Shown here piece by piece: positions 48,149-58,002 of a stretch of DNA of 64,000 nt; within the stretch, counting starts at the first letter, position 1; every line of letters starts with the position of its first letter. Under the pieces are notes generated by a model. That model saw only the letters and a list, made by a program, of their open reading frames with translations. It ran no database searches and had not been told where the DNA came from. This DNA comes from CAWJAP01 sp963834365. GTDB taxonomy: Bacteria > Acidobacteriota > Vicinamibacteria > Vicinamibacterales > Vicinamibacteraceae. Both the position numbers and the translations under genes were made by a program. The stretch spans positions 221,470 to 285,469 of the forward strand of contig CAWIBS010000040.1 of assembly GCA_963834365.1 (NCBI GenBank), read 5' to 3'.

Positions 48149-48637
48149 ATGTCCTCGTTCGCCATCCGTCCCGCGACTGTCGCAGACATCGAGACGATCG
48201 CCAGACATCGCGCGGCGATGTTTCGCGAGATGGGCGACATCACGGACGCCGACGTGGAGCCTCTCGTGCGGGCCACCGCTGCCTGGCTGGCGCAGGCCGT
48301 TCCCACCGCCGAGTACGTCGGCTGGATGGCCATCGCCAGCGAGAGCCGCAGCGAGATCGTCGGGGGCGCCGGCATGCAGCTGCGATCGCTGATGCCGCGA
48401 CCGAATTCGATGGGCCGCGGTCTGCTACTCGGGCAACAGGGCCTCATCGTCAATGTGTTCGTGGCGCACGCCTGGCGCCGGCAGGGCATCGCCCGCGCGC
48501 TGACCGAAGCCGCGTTGATCTGGGGCCGCCAAGCCGGGCTCGCGAGCATCGTCCTCCACGCCTCATCGGCGGGACGACCGCTCTACGACGCGCTCGGGTT
48601 CGTGCCGAGCAACGAGATGCGGTACGACACGCGGTGA
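48149..48637 (+). CDS. GNAT-family N-acetyltransferase
   Basis: 162 residues. N-terminal IRPATVADIETIARHRAAMF is the usual GNAT beta1-alpha1. The acetyl-CoA-binding motif A is NVFVAHAWRRQGIARALTEA (R/Q-x-x-G-x-A as RRQGIA) at about 108-127, and the final RPLYDALGFVPSNEMRY gives beta7. It acts on an amine of an unknown small molecule or protein. It converges with the DUF3291 gene, with 13 bases between the stops. Confidence 0.85.
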   Translation: MSSFAIRPATVADIETIARHRAAMFREMGDITDADVEPLVRATAAWLAQAVPTAEYVGWMAIASESRSEIVGGAGMQLRSLMPRPNSMGRGLLLGQQGLIVNVFVAHAWRRQGIARALTEAALIWGRQAGLASIVLHASSAGRPLYDALGFVPSNEMRYDTR

Positions 48638-48650
48638 TCGCGCCGCGGCC

Positions 48651-49481
48651 TCACGCTTCGACGAGCGTCGAGACGCCCGCCCCCTCGGCACCTGACAGCC
48701 AGCGCCACTCTTCGCGCAGGCGGAGCCGGCCATCCGCCAGCCGATCGATCCGCGTCGCGCATCGACCGGTGCGCACCAGGCCCGCGTCAGTGGCGTGCTG
48801 ATACCGTGCGTCGAGCGTCGCGTCCGCCGTGAAGTGCGCAGTCAACAATCCGAACCGCACGCCATTGCCGTCGTAGTGCGCCCAGACCCGCGCACCCACC
48901 TGCTCGTAGATGAACGCCAGACCGGGCCGGCAATCGGCCTCCACCGCATTCTCCTCGAGAATGAAGCGGCGCCCCGAGAGGTTGACGGCAGCGGACGGTA
49001 CCGCCGGAGAGTCGGGCGCAGCCGGAGGATCGGCCGGCGCCCCGAATCCGAACGCCACCGGCGATGGCCCGTGAGATGCGAGGTGATCGAGCCGGCGACG
49101 CCCCTCGTCTGCGGTCGGCCGCTGCCCCGCCGGCACCCACCACAGGACCTGATACGGCGCCGGCATCGGCTCGAACCACTCGTGACGGCGCCGCATCACG
49201 CCGATGTGGTCGCCGCGATAGACGAAGGCGCGCAGCGCCTCGATCGACTCCCACACGGACATGTTCACGAGGACGCGAGGATCGTCGTAGGCTCGCACGT
49301 ACGAGGAGCTCTCGCCGGCCTCGCCCATCAGCCGCCAGACGAAGCCGGGAGATCCTTCCGCCACGCGATTCACCCCCGCAATGAAACCGGCGAAGTCCGC
49401 CATCCGCGGATCGTCGATCGGCGCGAGGCCGCGAGCGATGTTGAACTGGGCGAGATGGAACCAGGGAGCGTCGGCCGACAT
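48651..49481 (-). CDS. DUF3291 protein fused to a lipocalin-like domain
   Basis: 276 residues from the ATG at 49481; an ATG at 49541 would add 20 residues with no family support. Residues 1-150 match the DUF3291 family, related to dimeric alpha-beta barrel monooxygenases (FHLAQFNIARG, GSPGFVWRLMGE, VNMSVWESIEALRAFVYRG, HEWFEPM). A proline-rich linker follows. Residues 175-276 resemble the small beta-barrel domain often labelled 'N-acetylglutamate synthase' in databases (NLSGRRFILEENAVE, VWAHYDGNGVRFGLLTA, ADGRLRLREEWRWLSG). The fusion is unusual. Function unknown; possibly small-molecule binding or oxidation. Confidence 0.7.
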   Translation of the reverse strand: MSADAPWFHLAQFNIARGLAPIDDPRMADFAGFIAGVNRVAEGSPGFVWRLMGEAGESSSYVRAYDDPRVLVNMSVWESIEALRAFVYRGDHIGVMRRRHEWFEPMPAPYQVLWWVPAGQRPTADEGRRRLDHLASHGPSPVAFGFGAPADPPAAPDSPAVPSAAVNLSGRRFILEENAVEADCRPGLAFIYEQVGARVWAHYDGNGVRFGLLTAHFTADATLDARYQHATDAGLVRTGRCATRIDRLADGRLRLREEWRWLSGAEGAGVSTLVEA

Positions 49482-49568
49482 GGTCGCGTGACAATCGGTG
49501 AGCCGCAACACCTCGTAACTGAGGGTCACCCCAGGGGGCAATGAGGCGCGCCTACCACTACGCCGCTC

Positions 49569-49596
49569 TTGACAAACCCAAGCGATTCGGTATCAT
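49569..49596 (+). promoter_or_regulatory. Promoter of the HicA/unknown pair
   Basis: -35 TTGACA (49569-49574), 16-base spacer, -10 TATCAT (49591-49596). The HicA ATG follows eight bases later without a ribosome-binding site, implying a leaderless or very short-leader transcript. This is the best sigma-70-type match in the window. Confidence 0.7.
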
Positions 49597-49604
49597 AGAT
49601 CGAA

Positions 49605-49794
49605 ATGAAGGTGCGGGACGCGCTGAAGCGTCTGCACGACGAGGGTTTGGGTGATTGTGGTACAACGCGGCAGCCATCGGCAGCTCACGCACCAGACCAA
49701 ACCTGGGAAGGTCACCGTGGCCGGGCATGCCAGCGACGAGATCCGCCCGGGCACACTCGCGAGCATACGCCGGCAGGCCGGCTGGAAGGCGTGA
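49605..49794 (+). CDS. hicA: HicA-family mRNA interferase toxin, one frameshift
   Basis: About 63 residues when one T of the TTT at 49647-49649 is removed: MKVRDALKRLHDEGWVIV, then VQRGSHRQLTHQTKPGKVTV and AGHASDEIRPGTLASIRRQA. The catalytic His lies in GSHRQ, and the double-stranded-RNA-binding-like fold and length are standard for HicA, a ribosome-independent mRNA endonuclease. The extra T sits in a homopolymer; it may be an error or a real inactivation. HicB normally follows; here an unrelated 117-residue protein starts seven bases later. Confidence 0.8.
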
Positions 49795-49800
49795 TCACTC

Positions 49801-50154
49801 ATGGCAGATGTAGACAGCCTGAAGGCACGGATCGAAGCACTCGAGGCAGCCTGCGCCGAGGCCTACCAGGTGGCCGGCGCCGCAGGCGCACCAACACGCG
49901 TCCTGGACAATCTGTGGGCCGCGGCACAAGGGGAACCCCTGCCACACGCGACCGTACCTCCGATTCTGGTCGAAGAATTTGACGAAGTCGCAGTCCGCGA
50001 ACGCCGCTTGCGCGAGGCTCGCGCTGTGCTGGGCGTCAGCGCCGCCGCCGAGCTCGGGCGCGTCGGGGGCAGTCAGCGCAGCCGTGCGAAAGCGCGCGCC
50101 GCGCGGGCCAACGGCGCCAAAGGCGGTCGGCCCCGCAAGGCTGCCCGCACCTAA
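49801..50154 (+). CDS. Hypothetical protein in the antitoxin position after HicA
   Basis: 117 residues starting seven bases after the HicA stop. N-terminal heptad-like coiled-coil (SLKARIEALEAACAEAYQVA), a middle acidic part (VPPILVEEFDEVAVRERRL), and a basic tail (GGSQRSRAKARAARANGAKG, GRPRK) that could bind nucleic acid. It has none of the HicB features (RNase-H-like fold, ribbon-helix-helix). Its position under the HicA promoter suggests a non-canonical antitoxin or a regulator; it may equally be an unrelated co-transcribed gene. Confidence 0.55.
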   Translation: MADVDSLKARIEALEAACAEAYQVAGAAGAPTRVLDNLWAAAQGEPLPHATVPPILVEEFDEVAVRERRLREARAVLGVSAAAELGRVGGSQRSRAKARAARANGAKGGRPRKAART

Positions 50155-50160
50155 ACCACC

Positions 50161-50360
50161 GTGTCCACCGCAGGAGCAGACATCCAGACTGTCGCCTGGC
50201 GTCACTGCGGCCAGGAGGCGTTTTCGCGCTGGGTGGAAGCCGGCACACCCCTCAACGACGTCATGGGCTGGTCGGGCCACGCTTCGCTTTCATCGCTTTC
50301 GATCTCTGTGAACAACGGCCGCGCCAGTAGAGCCCGCGGCGATGGCGCGGCTGGACGCGG
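50161..50360 (+). pseudogene. Tyrosine recombinase (integrase) C-terminal remnant
   Basis: GADIQTVAWRHCGQEAFSRW and VEAGTPLNDVMGWSGHASLS resemble the C-terminal catalytic part of phage-type integrases, with the G-H of the box II GHxS motif. The expected Tyr segment after it is replaced by unrelated arginine/glycine-rich sequence, and the N-terminal domains are missing. It lies 130 bases before tRNA-Lys, a usual integration target. Identification rests on a short stretch. Confidence 0.4.
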
Positions 50361-50490
50361 CGCGGGCGGCCGCGGCGCCTATCGCCGGCCAAGTGATCCA
50401 CAAGTTGATCCAGACGGCCAAACGGGGGATCCAGGCCCAGTCCGCCGAATCCAGGAAGTCGCGTGTTTCTCGGCGTCTACAGTAGTGCAT

Positions 50491-50565
50491 GGGCCGCTAG
50501 CTCAGTGGTAGAGCATCCGCCTTTTAAGCGGTTGGTCCCGAGTTCGATCCTCGGGCGGCCCACCA
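50491..50565 (+). tRNA. tRNA-Lys (anticodon TTT)
   Basis: Acceptor GGGCCGC pairs with GCGGCCC; D-arm GCTCAGTGGTAGAGC; anticodon loop CTTTTAA giving TTT; T-arm GAGTTCGATCCTC; encoded CCA at the end. 75 bases. Confidence 0.95.
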
Positions 50566-50638
50566 ACCTCCGCTCATGATTGCAGGCGGGCCTGTTCCCG
50601 CCTCTGAACGAGCTACGGTTGGCAAGCCACGACCCACC

Positions 50639-51672
50639 TCACCGCCAGCGAAAAAGCTTCAGCGCCAGGGCAAAGGTCGCGACGCCCCAGCCGACGAGGA
50701 TCCCGATCTCCACGCCCAGCGTCGTCAGTCCCCGTCCTTCCAGCATCACCGCCCGCAACGCATCGTTGAGCGCCGTCAGCGGCAGCGCGCGGATGAACGG
50801 CTGCGCCGCATCCGGAAAGTTCGACGCCGCGAAGAACACGCCGGAGAGCAGCCACATCGGCACCATCGCGATGTTCATCAAGCCCGACACCGCTTCGATC
50901 GTCCGCGCGCGCGACGCGATGAGCAGGCCAAGCCCCGCAAAGCAGAACGCCCCGAGCAGCGTCAGGCCCGCGACCAGCCAGAGCGAGCCGGCCGATCGCA
51001 CACCGAACACCAGCCAGCCGAACGCGAGGACGGCCCCCACTTCGAGGACCAGGAAGACGAGCCGCGCCAGCAAGTGCGACAGCAGGTAGTAGCCGCGTGG
51101 CATCGGCGTCGCCATCAGCCGCTTGAGCAGCTTGCGCGTCCGCGCCTGCACCACCGAGAAGCCGATGCTCCACAGGCCGGTGCCCATGATGTTCATGCCG
51201 ATCAGACCGGGAATGAGCCAGTCGATGTACCGCGATCCGGGCGACACGACTTCCTGATCCCGGGCGTGCCACACGTCCGCCCGTCCCGCGGCGCGCTGCA
51301 GGGCATTGTCCACGACCATCCTGGCCACCCGGCTCTCGGGTCGCGTGGGATCGAATCGGTACGTCGGCGGACTGCCGGCGACGACCACCAGCGCGATCTG
51401 CCCGTTGCGCAGCGACGCGTCAGCCTCGGGCGCCGACAGGCGCCGCACCCGCACGCCGGGCGCGCGCTCGAGGTCGGCCGCCGGCAGTGCCTTGACCTCC
51501 GGCCTCGACGACGCCGACGACGACCTCCTGCGGCCGCTCGCTCCGGAACGCAATGCCGAGCGCGAGCGCCATCAGCACCGGAAACGCGAACACCCAGAAG
51601 ACCGCTTCCGGTTCGCGCAGGAACTCGCGCAGGCGCGACAGCGTCAACTCGACGAGCGGCGACGGCCGCTGG

Positions 51673-51680
<8 letters not shown>
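50639..51680 (-). CDS. ABC-2 type transporter permease, one frameshift
   Basis: About 346 residues after one shift near 51510. The first frame gives the N-terminal helix (EPEAVFWVFAFPVLMALALG, IAFRSERP); the second gives an extracytoplasmic part and five helices, including YIDWLIPGLIGMNIMGTGLW, the family's PGL/MN motif, and LLKRLMATPMPRGYYLLSHL. The ATG at 51680 overlaps the ATPase stop by eight bases. With the ATPase it forms an exporter of the drug/lipid/polymer type; substrate unknown. Confidence 0.85.
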
Positions 51681-52607
<927 letters not shown>

Positions 52608-54063
52608 GGAGAACGAGCGCGCGCTCACAGCCGCACGGCGGGCGCCTTGCAGCCACGCGCCGACGATCGAGTCGTCGCGGACGATGGTGTCGTCGCGATC
52701 GGAGCCGGTCGAGATGATGCCCGCGGGCACGCCCGAGACGTCTTCGAGGAACGCGATGTAGCGCCGCGCGGCGGACGGCAGATCGGCGAAGCGCCTGACC
52801 CCCTTGGTCGGCTGCTCCCAGCCCGGCAGGGACTCGTAGACCGGCTGGCACGCGGCGAGCTGGCCGAGGTCGCTCGGGAGTTCGCGGATCGTCTGGTCGT
52901 TGCAGCGATACGCCGTGCACACGTCAATCGTCTCGAGCCCGTCGAGCACGTCGAGCTTCGTCAGCACGAGCGCGTCGAGCCCGTTGACGCGCGCGGCGTA
53001 GCGCACGGCCACCGCGTCGTACCAGCCGCAGCGCCGCGGCCGCCCGGTCGAGGCCCCGTACTCCTGGCCGCTCTCCCGCAGGCGCTCGCCCATCTCGCCG
53101 GTCAGCTCCGTCGGCAGCGGCCCCTCGCCGACGCGCGTGGTGTAGGCCTTGGCGACGCCGAGCACGCCGTCGATGGCGCGAGGCCCGACGCCGAGCCCCG
53201 TGCACACGCCGCCAATCGTGCCGTTCGACGATGTGACGTACGGGTAGGTGCCATGGTCGATGTCGAGCAGCGTGCCCTGCGCGCCCTCGTAGAGGACCGA
53301 GCGGCCGGCGGCGCGCGCTTCGGCGAGGAAGAGCGAGACGTCGCGCACCCAGGGGCGCAGCCGCTGCCACGCGACGCGCAGATCGTCGAGCACGTGCTGC
53401 CAGTCCATCGCCGCGCCGCCGATCAGGCGGTTGCGCGCGGCGACGTTCTCGCGCACGGCGTCGGCCAGCACGGTCGATCCGTTCTCGGCCAGATCGCCGA
53501 CGCGAATGCCGCGGCGCCCGATCTTGTCCTCGTACGCGGGCCCGATGCCGCGCGAGGTCGTCCCGATCTTGCGCTCGCCGCGCCGCGCTTCGGACAGCAC
53601 GTCCAGCTCGCGGTGGTACGGAAGGATGAGGTGTGCCTTGTCGCTGACGACCAGGCGCGTGCCGACGTCGACGCCGAGGCCCGCCAGCGTGTCCACTTCG
53701 GCGAAGAGCGCATGCGGATCGACGACCACGCCGTTGCCGATGATGCAGGTGACGCCGTCGTGGAGGATGCCGGAGGGAATGAGGTGGAGGACGAACTTCC
53801 TGCCGTCCACGAAGACGGTGTGGCCGGCATTGTGCCCGCCCTGATAGCGGGCGACGACCGAGAAGCTCGGCGTCAGAAGATCGACGATCTTGCCCTTGCC
53901 TTCATCGCCCCATTGGGCGCCCAGCACTGCGATGTTCATGACGATCGCGCTTTCCCGGCGGGGACATGCGTGCTCGGCCCGCTGCCCCGGCGCCGCCCCG
54001 AACGCAACATCTTAGCAGAGGGGCGCTGCGACACCGGCCGCGGCGCGTCATAGGATAGAGGCC

Positions 54064-55620
54064 ATGAGCGCCGATGCCAGCGGGCCCGCCCACCTCGCCG
54101 CCGGCCCGCCGCTGGTGCTCGACGGGGCATCGCTCACGCTCGACGACCTGGTGGACGTGGCGCGGGGCGCCCGAGTCGTGCGCCTGGCGCCGCATGCCGT
54201 TGCGCGCATCGACGCCGCGCGGACGATCGTCGATGAGCAGGCGCGCGGCGAGGCACCGGCCTACGGCATCAACACCGGCTTCGGCTCGCTGTCGGACGTG
54301 CGCATTCCACCCGAGGCGCTCGGCGAGCTCCAGCTCAATCTCGTGCGCAGCCACGCCGCGGGCGTCGGCGAACCACTGCCGGTGGACGCCGTGCGCGCCA
54401 CGATGGTGCTGCGCGCCAATGTGCTGGCGAAGGGCTTCTCCGGCATCCGGCGCGAGACCCTCGAGCGTCTGCTCGCGCTGCTGAACGCCCGGGTGCATCC
54501 GCGCGTGCCGTCGCGCGGGTCGGTCGGCGCGAGCGGCGACCTCGCCCCTCTCGCGCACCTGGTGCTCGCGCTCATCGGCGAGGGCGACACGCTCGACGGC
54601 CGGACGCTCGGGCAGGCGGGGCTCGCCGCGCTCACGCTCGAAGCCAAGGAGGGGCTCGCGCTCATCAACGGCACGCAGCCCTCGACGGCGGTGCTGGCGC
54701 TGGCGCTGCACGATGCGCTGCGCGCTCGCCGATGCCGCCGACCTGGCGGCGGCGATGTCGATCGACGCGCTGCGCGGGTCGGCGAAGCCGTTCGACCCGC
54801 GCATCCACGCGCCGCGGCCGTTCGAGGGGCAGCAGACGGCGGCCGCGGCGCATGGCGCGCGCTGCTGGAAGGCAGCGCGATCAATCGCCTCGCACGCGAA
54901 CTGCGGTCGCGTCCAGGACGCCTACTCGATGCGCTGCGCGGCGCAGGTGCACGGCGCGGCGCGCGACGCCCTCGCCTTCGTCGACCGCAGCGCTGGCGGT
55001 CGAGATGAATGCCGCCACCGACAACCCGATGGTGTTCGCCGACGAGGGGCGACATCGTGTCGGGCGGCAACTTCCACGGCGCCCCGGTGGCGCTCGCCGC
55101 CGACCTGCTGGTCGCTGGCGCTCACGCAACTGGCGACGATCAGCGAGCGGCGCGCCGATCGCCTGCTCGACGGCCAGGTGAGCGGCCTGCCGCCGTTCCT
55201 GACGAGACAGAGCGGCCTGCACTCGGGACTGATGATGGCGCACGTGACGGCGGCGGCGCTGGCGTCCGAGCTGAAGACGCTGGCGCATCCCGCGAGCGTC
55301 GACACGATCCCGACCTCGGCCGGCAAGGAGGATCACGTCAGCATGAGCATGGCCGCGGCGCTCAAGGCGGCGACGCGCCGTCGATCTGGCGCGATCTGTC
55401 GTCGCGATCGAGCTGCTGTGCGCGGCACAGGGGCTCGACCTGCTGGCGCCGCTCCGGTCGTCGCCGCCGCTCGCCGGCGCCCACGCGCGGCTGCGTGCCG
55501 CCGTGCCGCCGCTCGTCGACGATCGTCCGCCGGCGCCCGACATCGCGGCGATCGCATCGCTCATCGCGTCGGGAGATCTCGAGGCGACGATTCGCGCGCG
55601 AAGTCAAGAAGAAAAATTGA
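54064..55620 (+). CDS. hutH: Histidine ammonia-lyase, multiply frameshifted
   Basis: About 515 residues if repaired; it eliminates ammonia from histidine to give urocanate. The first 220 residues are intact and include GSVGASGDLAPLAHL, where Ala156-Ser157-Gly158 cyclise to the MIO cofactor, and the YGINTGFGSLSDV Tyr loop. After about 54720 the frame changes at least six times, yet every conserved block is present: NAATDNPMVF, GGNFHGAPVALAAD, LDGQVSGLPPFLT, SGLHSGLMMAHVTAAALASE, and the IPTSAGKEDHVSMS motif. Complete order with only single-base breaks points to consensus error. No other hut genes are near, and aromatic-amino-acid lyase activity cannot be excluded. Confidence 0.85.
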
Positions 55621-55782
55621 TCGACGGACGTTGACATCGCGGCGCTGGGTTTCTACCTTACTACCCTTCACTGCCCGCACCCGTGTCGCCCGCGCCGAAC
55701 GCCTGCCGCCTCACCCCTGGCGATCGCCGCACCGGCGACGAGGGGCGCGAGCCCGGCCGACGCGGTGATCCGAGGCCGACGC

Positions 55783-56972
55783 ATGACACGGCCCTCCACG
55801 CCGCTCGATCGCCGACTCGCCGAGAGTGCGACTGCAGCAGCGGGCGCACCGGTCCCGCTGCTGGTCGGCGGCTGCGGCTGCGGCCGCACCGAACGCCTGC
55901 GGCGTCTGCACGCGACGCTGGGCCCGGCCGTGTCGCAGTACATCGATCTCGAGCGCGTGGCGACGACGCCCGAGCGCTGCCACCAGGCCGATCGTGGCCG
56001 GCTCGCCGTTCGCCACGCCGGGCGACGGCGGCGACGCCGCCGAGCGCACGCGGCGCCTTCGACGCGCTGCTCGCGTTCCTCATGACGGCCGGCACCACTG
56101 GTGGTCAGCCGGCGACCTTCCTGCTCGACGAGGTCCTGGAGCTGCGCACCTTCGAGAGCTTCCCCGGACTGCGCAACGGCGCTGCCCGAGCTGGCGCGCG
56201 CGCTTGCCCACAGCCCCAACCGCTTCGTGCTCAGCACGCGCTTCGCCGCCCGGGCCCTGCGCTGGGTCGGCGCCGCGCCGCGAGCGGTTCGAAGTCGTCC
56301 CGCTCGCCCCGATCGACGTCACCGAGGTCCGCGACGCGCTCGGGCGCCGAGCACGGCTCGAACGCCGACGAAGTGGCGCACGCCGTGCACGCGCTGGTCG
56401 GCGGCCAACCCGGCTACGTCCGCGCCCTGCTCGGCCCAGATGGCGGCGATGCGCGCCAGTGGGGCCACCGATCCGATCAGCGCCCTCGGCGGCTTCGCTG
56501 GGCCCGACGGCGAGCTCGCCGCGCGCTGCCGCTTCAGCTACGAGCTGCGCCTGCACCGCGCGCGCGGCTACGGCGCGCTCAAGGCGATCCTCGAGGTGCT
56601 CGCCGACGAGGAGCCGCTGACGCTCACGATCGATCGCGCAGCGCCTCGAGCGCACGCCGGGCTCGACCAAGGACTATCTGTCCTGGCTGCAGGACGTGGA
56701 TCTCGTCGACCTGCGTGCGCAAGCGCTATCGCTTCGCCGATCCGCTGCTCCGCCTCTGGGTGCGCATCAACGGCGGGCCCGGGCATGCCCGACGAGGAGC
56801 GTGTCATCAGCGAGGTGCAGAAGTACGCCATGGACCGCCTGCGGGAAGCGCCGCCCTGCCGCGGTCGCCGCGGCGGCCGGCATCGAGCGGACCCGGGCCT
56901 TCGACGCGCCGTCGCTCGAGCGGCCGGAAGCCGCCGCGCCCCGCGCGCAGCGGCATCATCGAGATCGACTGA
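55783..56972 (+). CDS. AAA-type ATPase with DUF234-like C-terminus, multiply frameshifted
   Basis: About 395 residues if repaired. MTRPSTPLDRRLAES at the ATG, then Walker A GGCGCGRT, Walker B ATFLLDEVLELRTF, a sensor-like FVLSTRFAARAL, the helical lid (ALVGGQPGYVRALL) and a winged-helix-like C-terminal block with DYLSWLQDVDLV and KRYRFADPLLRLWVRI, typical of archaeal-ATPase/DUF234 proteins. At least eight frame changes are spread along the gene. A GTG at 55765 is an alternative start. The biological role of this family is mostly unknown; some members are linked to mobile elements or toxins. Confidence 0.65.
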
Positions 56973-57005
56973 TCGAAGGACGAGGTCCGAAGTCCGAAGG
57001 CGCAG

Positions 57006-57742
57006 TCAACTCTCGTGACTTCGTCCCTCGTACTTCGGTACTTGCTCGATCCGATCCGAGCCGCTTCCTGCTCGGCTTCCTTCTTGCTCCGGCCGGCTGC
57101 CTGCGCGACGAGCGTCGCCGCTCACCCGCAGTTCGACGTCGAAGAGGCGGTCGTGCGCCGGTCCGTGCTCGCGGACCACTCGGTACTCGGGCAGCCCGCG
57201 ACCGGCTGCCTGCAGCACTTCCTGCAGCGCCGACTTGTAGTCGCCGGTCAACGCTGCGAGGCCGCCCGGGTGCGCCGATCGCCCCCAGCCGGCCCACAGC
57301 TCGCGCCGGATGAAAGCGCTGCGCAGCGTCGAGGCCGCCATCGAGATAGATCGCGGCGATCAGCGCCTCGCACGCGTCGGCGAGCAGCGCCGTCTTGCGC
57401 CGGCCGCCGGTCTTCTCCTCGCCGCGCCCGAGCAGCAGATGCGGGTCCGAGGTCGAGCTCGTCGCCGAGCTTCGACGAGGCGCTGGCGAGACGAGCGACG
57501 CCTTGATCTTCGACTTCTGCCCTTCGTCGAGCTGCGGGATACTCGCGATAGAGCGCGTCGGCGATGACGAAGCCCAGCACCGCGTCGCCGAGGAACTCCA
57601 GCGACTCGTTGTCCACCACGCCGCCAGTGACGTCCTCGTGCGCGCGGGAGCGGTGCGTCAGCGCGTGCTCGAGCAGCCCGCGATCGCGGAAGCGATAGCG
57701 GAGGCGCACCTCCAGCCGCGCGAACTCGTCGCGAGATGGCAC
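57006..57742 (-). CDS. rnc: Ribonuclease III, multiply frameshifted
   Basis: About 240 residues if repaired; it cuts double-stranded RNA in rRNA maturation and mRNA decay. Seen: RYRFRDRGLLEHALTHRS, the signature NESLEFLGDAVLGFVIADAL with catalytic Glu/Asp, then in shifted frames GQKSKIKA-like, SASSKLGDELDLG, ALLADACEALIAAIYLDGGL, and a double-stranded-RNA-binding domain (DYKSALQEVLQAAGRGLPEY, then GRSKKEAEQEAA in another frame). The GTG at 57742 is the start. At least four frame changes. As RNase III is rarely lost, these look like sequence errors. It follows the DUF2007 gene with no gap. Confidence 0.8.
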
Positions 57743-57984
57743 GACCGGCGCGGCCCGGCCGCTCCTCGTCGCGATAGCTCTCGATCAACTGACGCGCCTC
57801 GTCGGCCAGCTCCCCGGGCACCGACAGGCGCACGTCGCCCTGCTCGCTGGCCGGCGCCGGAAAGATCGATGCGCAGCGCCTCGGCCGACATCATCGCCGG
57901 GATCCCGTGCGTCTCGAGCAGGCCTCGCACGAGGTTGGCTTCGACGTCGGAGTGCGTGCGAAAGATGACGACGGGATCGGTCAT
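57743..57984 (-). CDS. DUF2007 small signal-transducing-type protein, one frameshift
   Basis: About 80 residues. MTDPVVIFRTHSDVEANLVR and GLLETHGIPAMMSAEALR give the ferredoxin-like beta-alpha-beta of DUF2007; after a shift near 57865 the second half reads GDVRLSVPGELADEARQLIE and SYRDEERPG. Its end merges into the rnc start, and the exact stop is unclear because of the indel. Function unknown; DUF2007 is annotated as a putative signal-transducing domain. Placed head to tail before rnc. Confidence 0.7.
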
Positions 57985-58002
57985 AGGGGACAGCCAGTCG
58001 GC

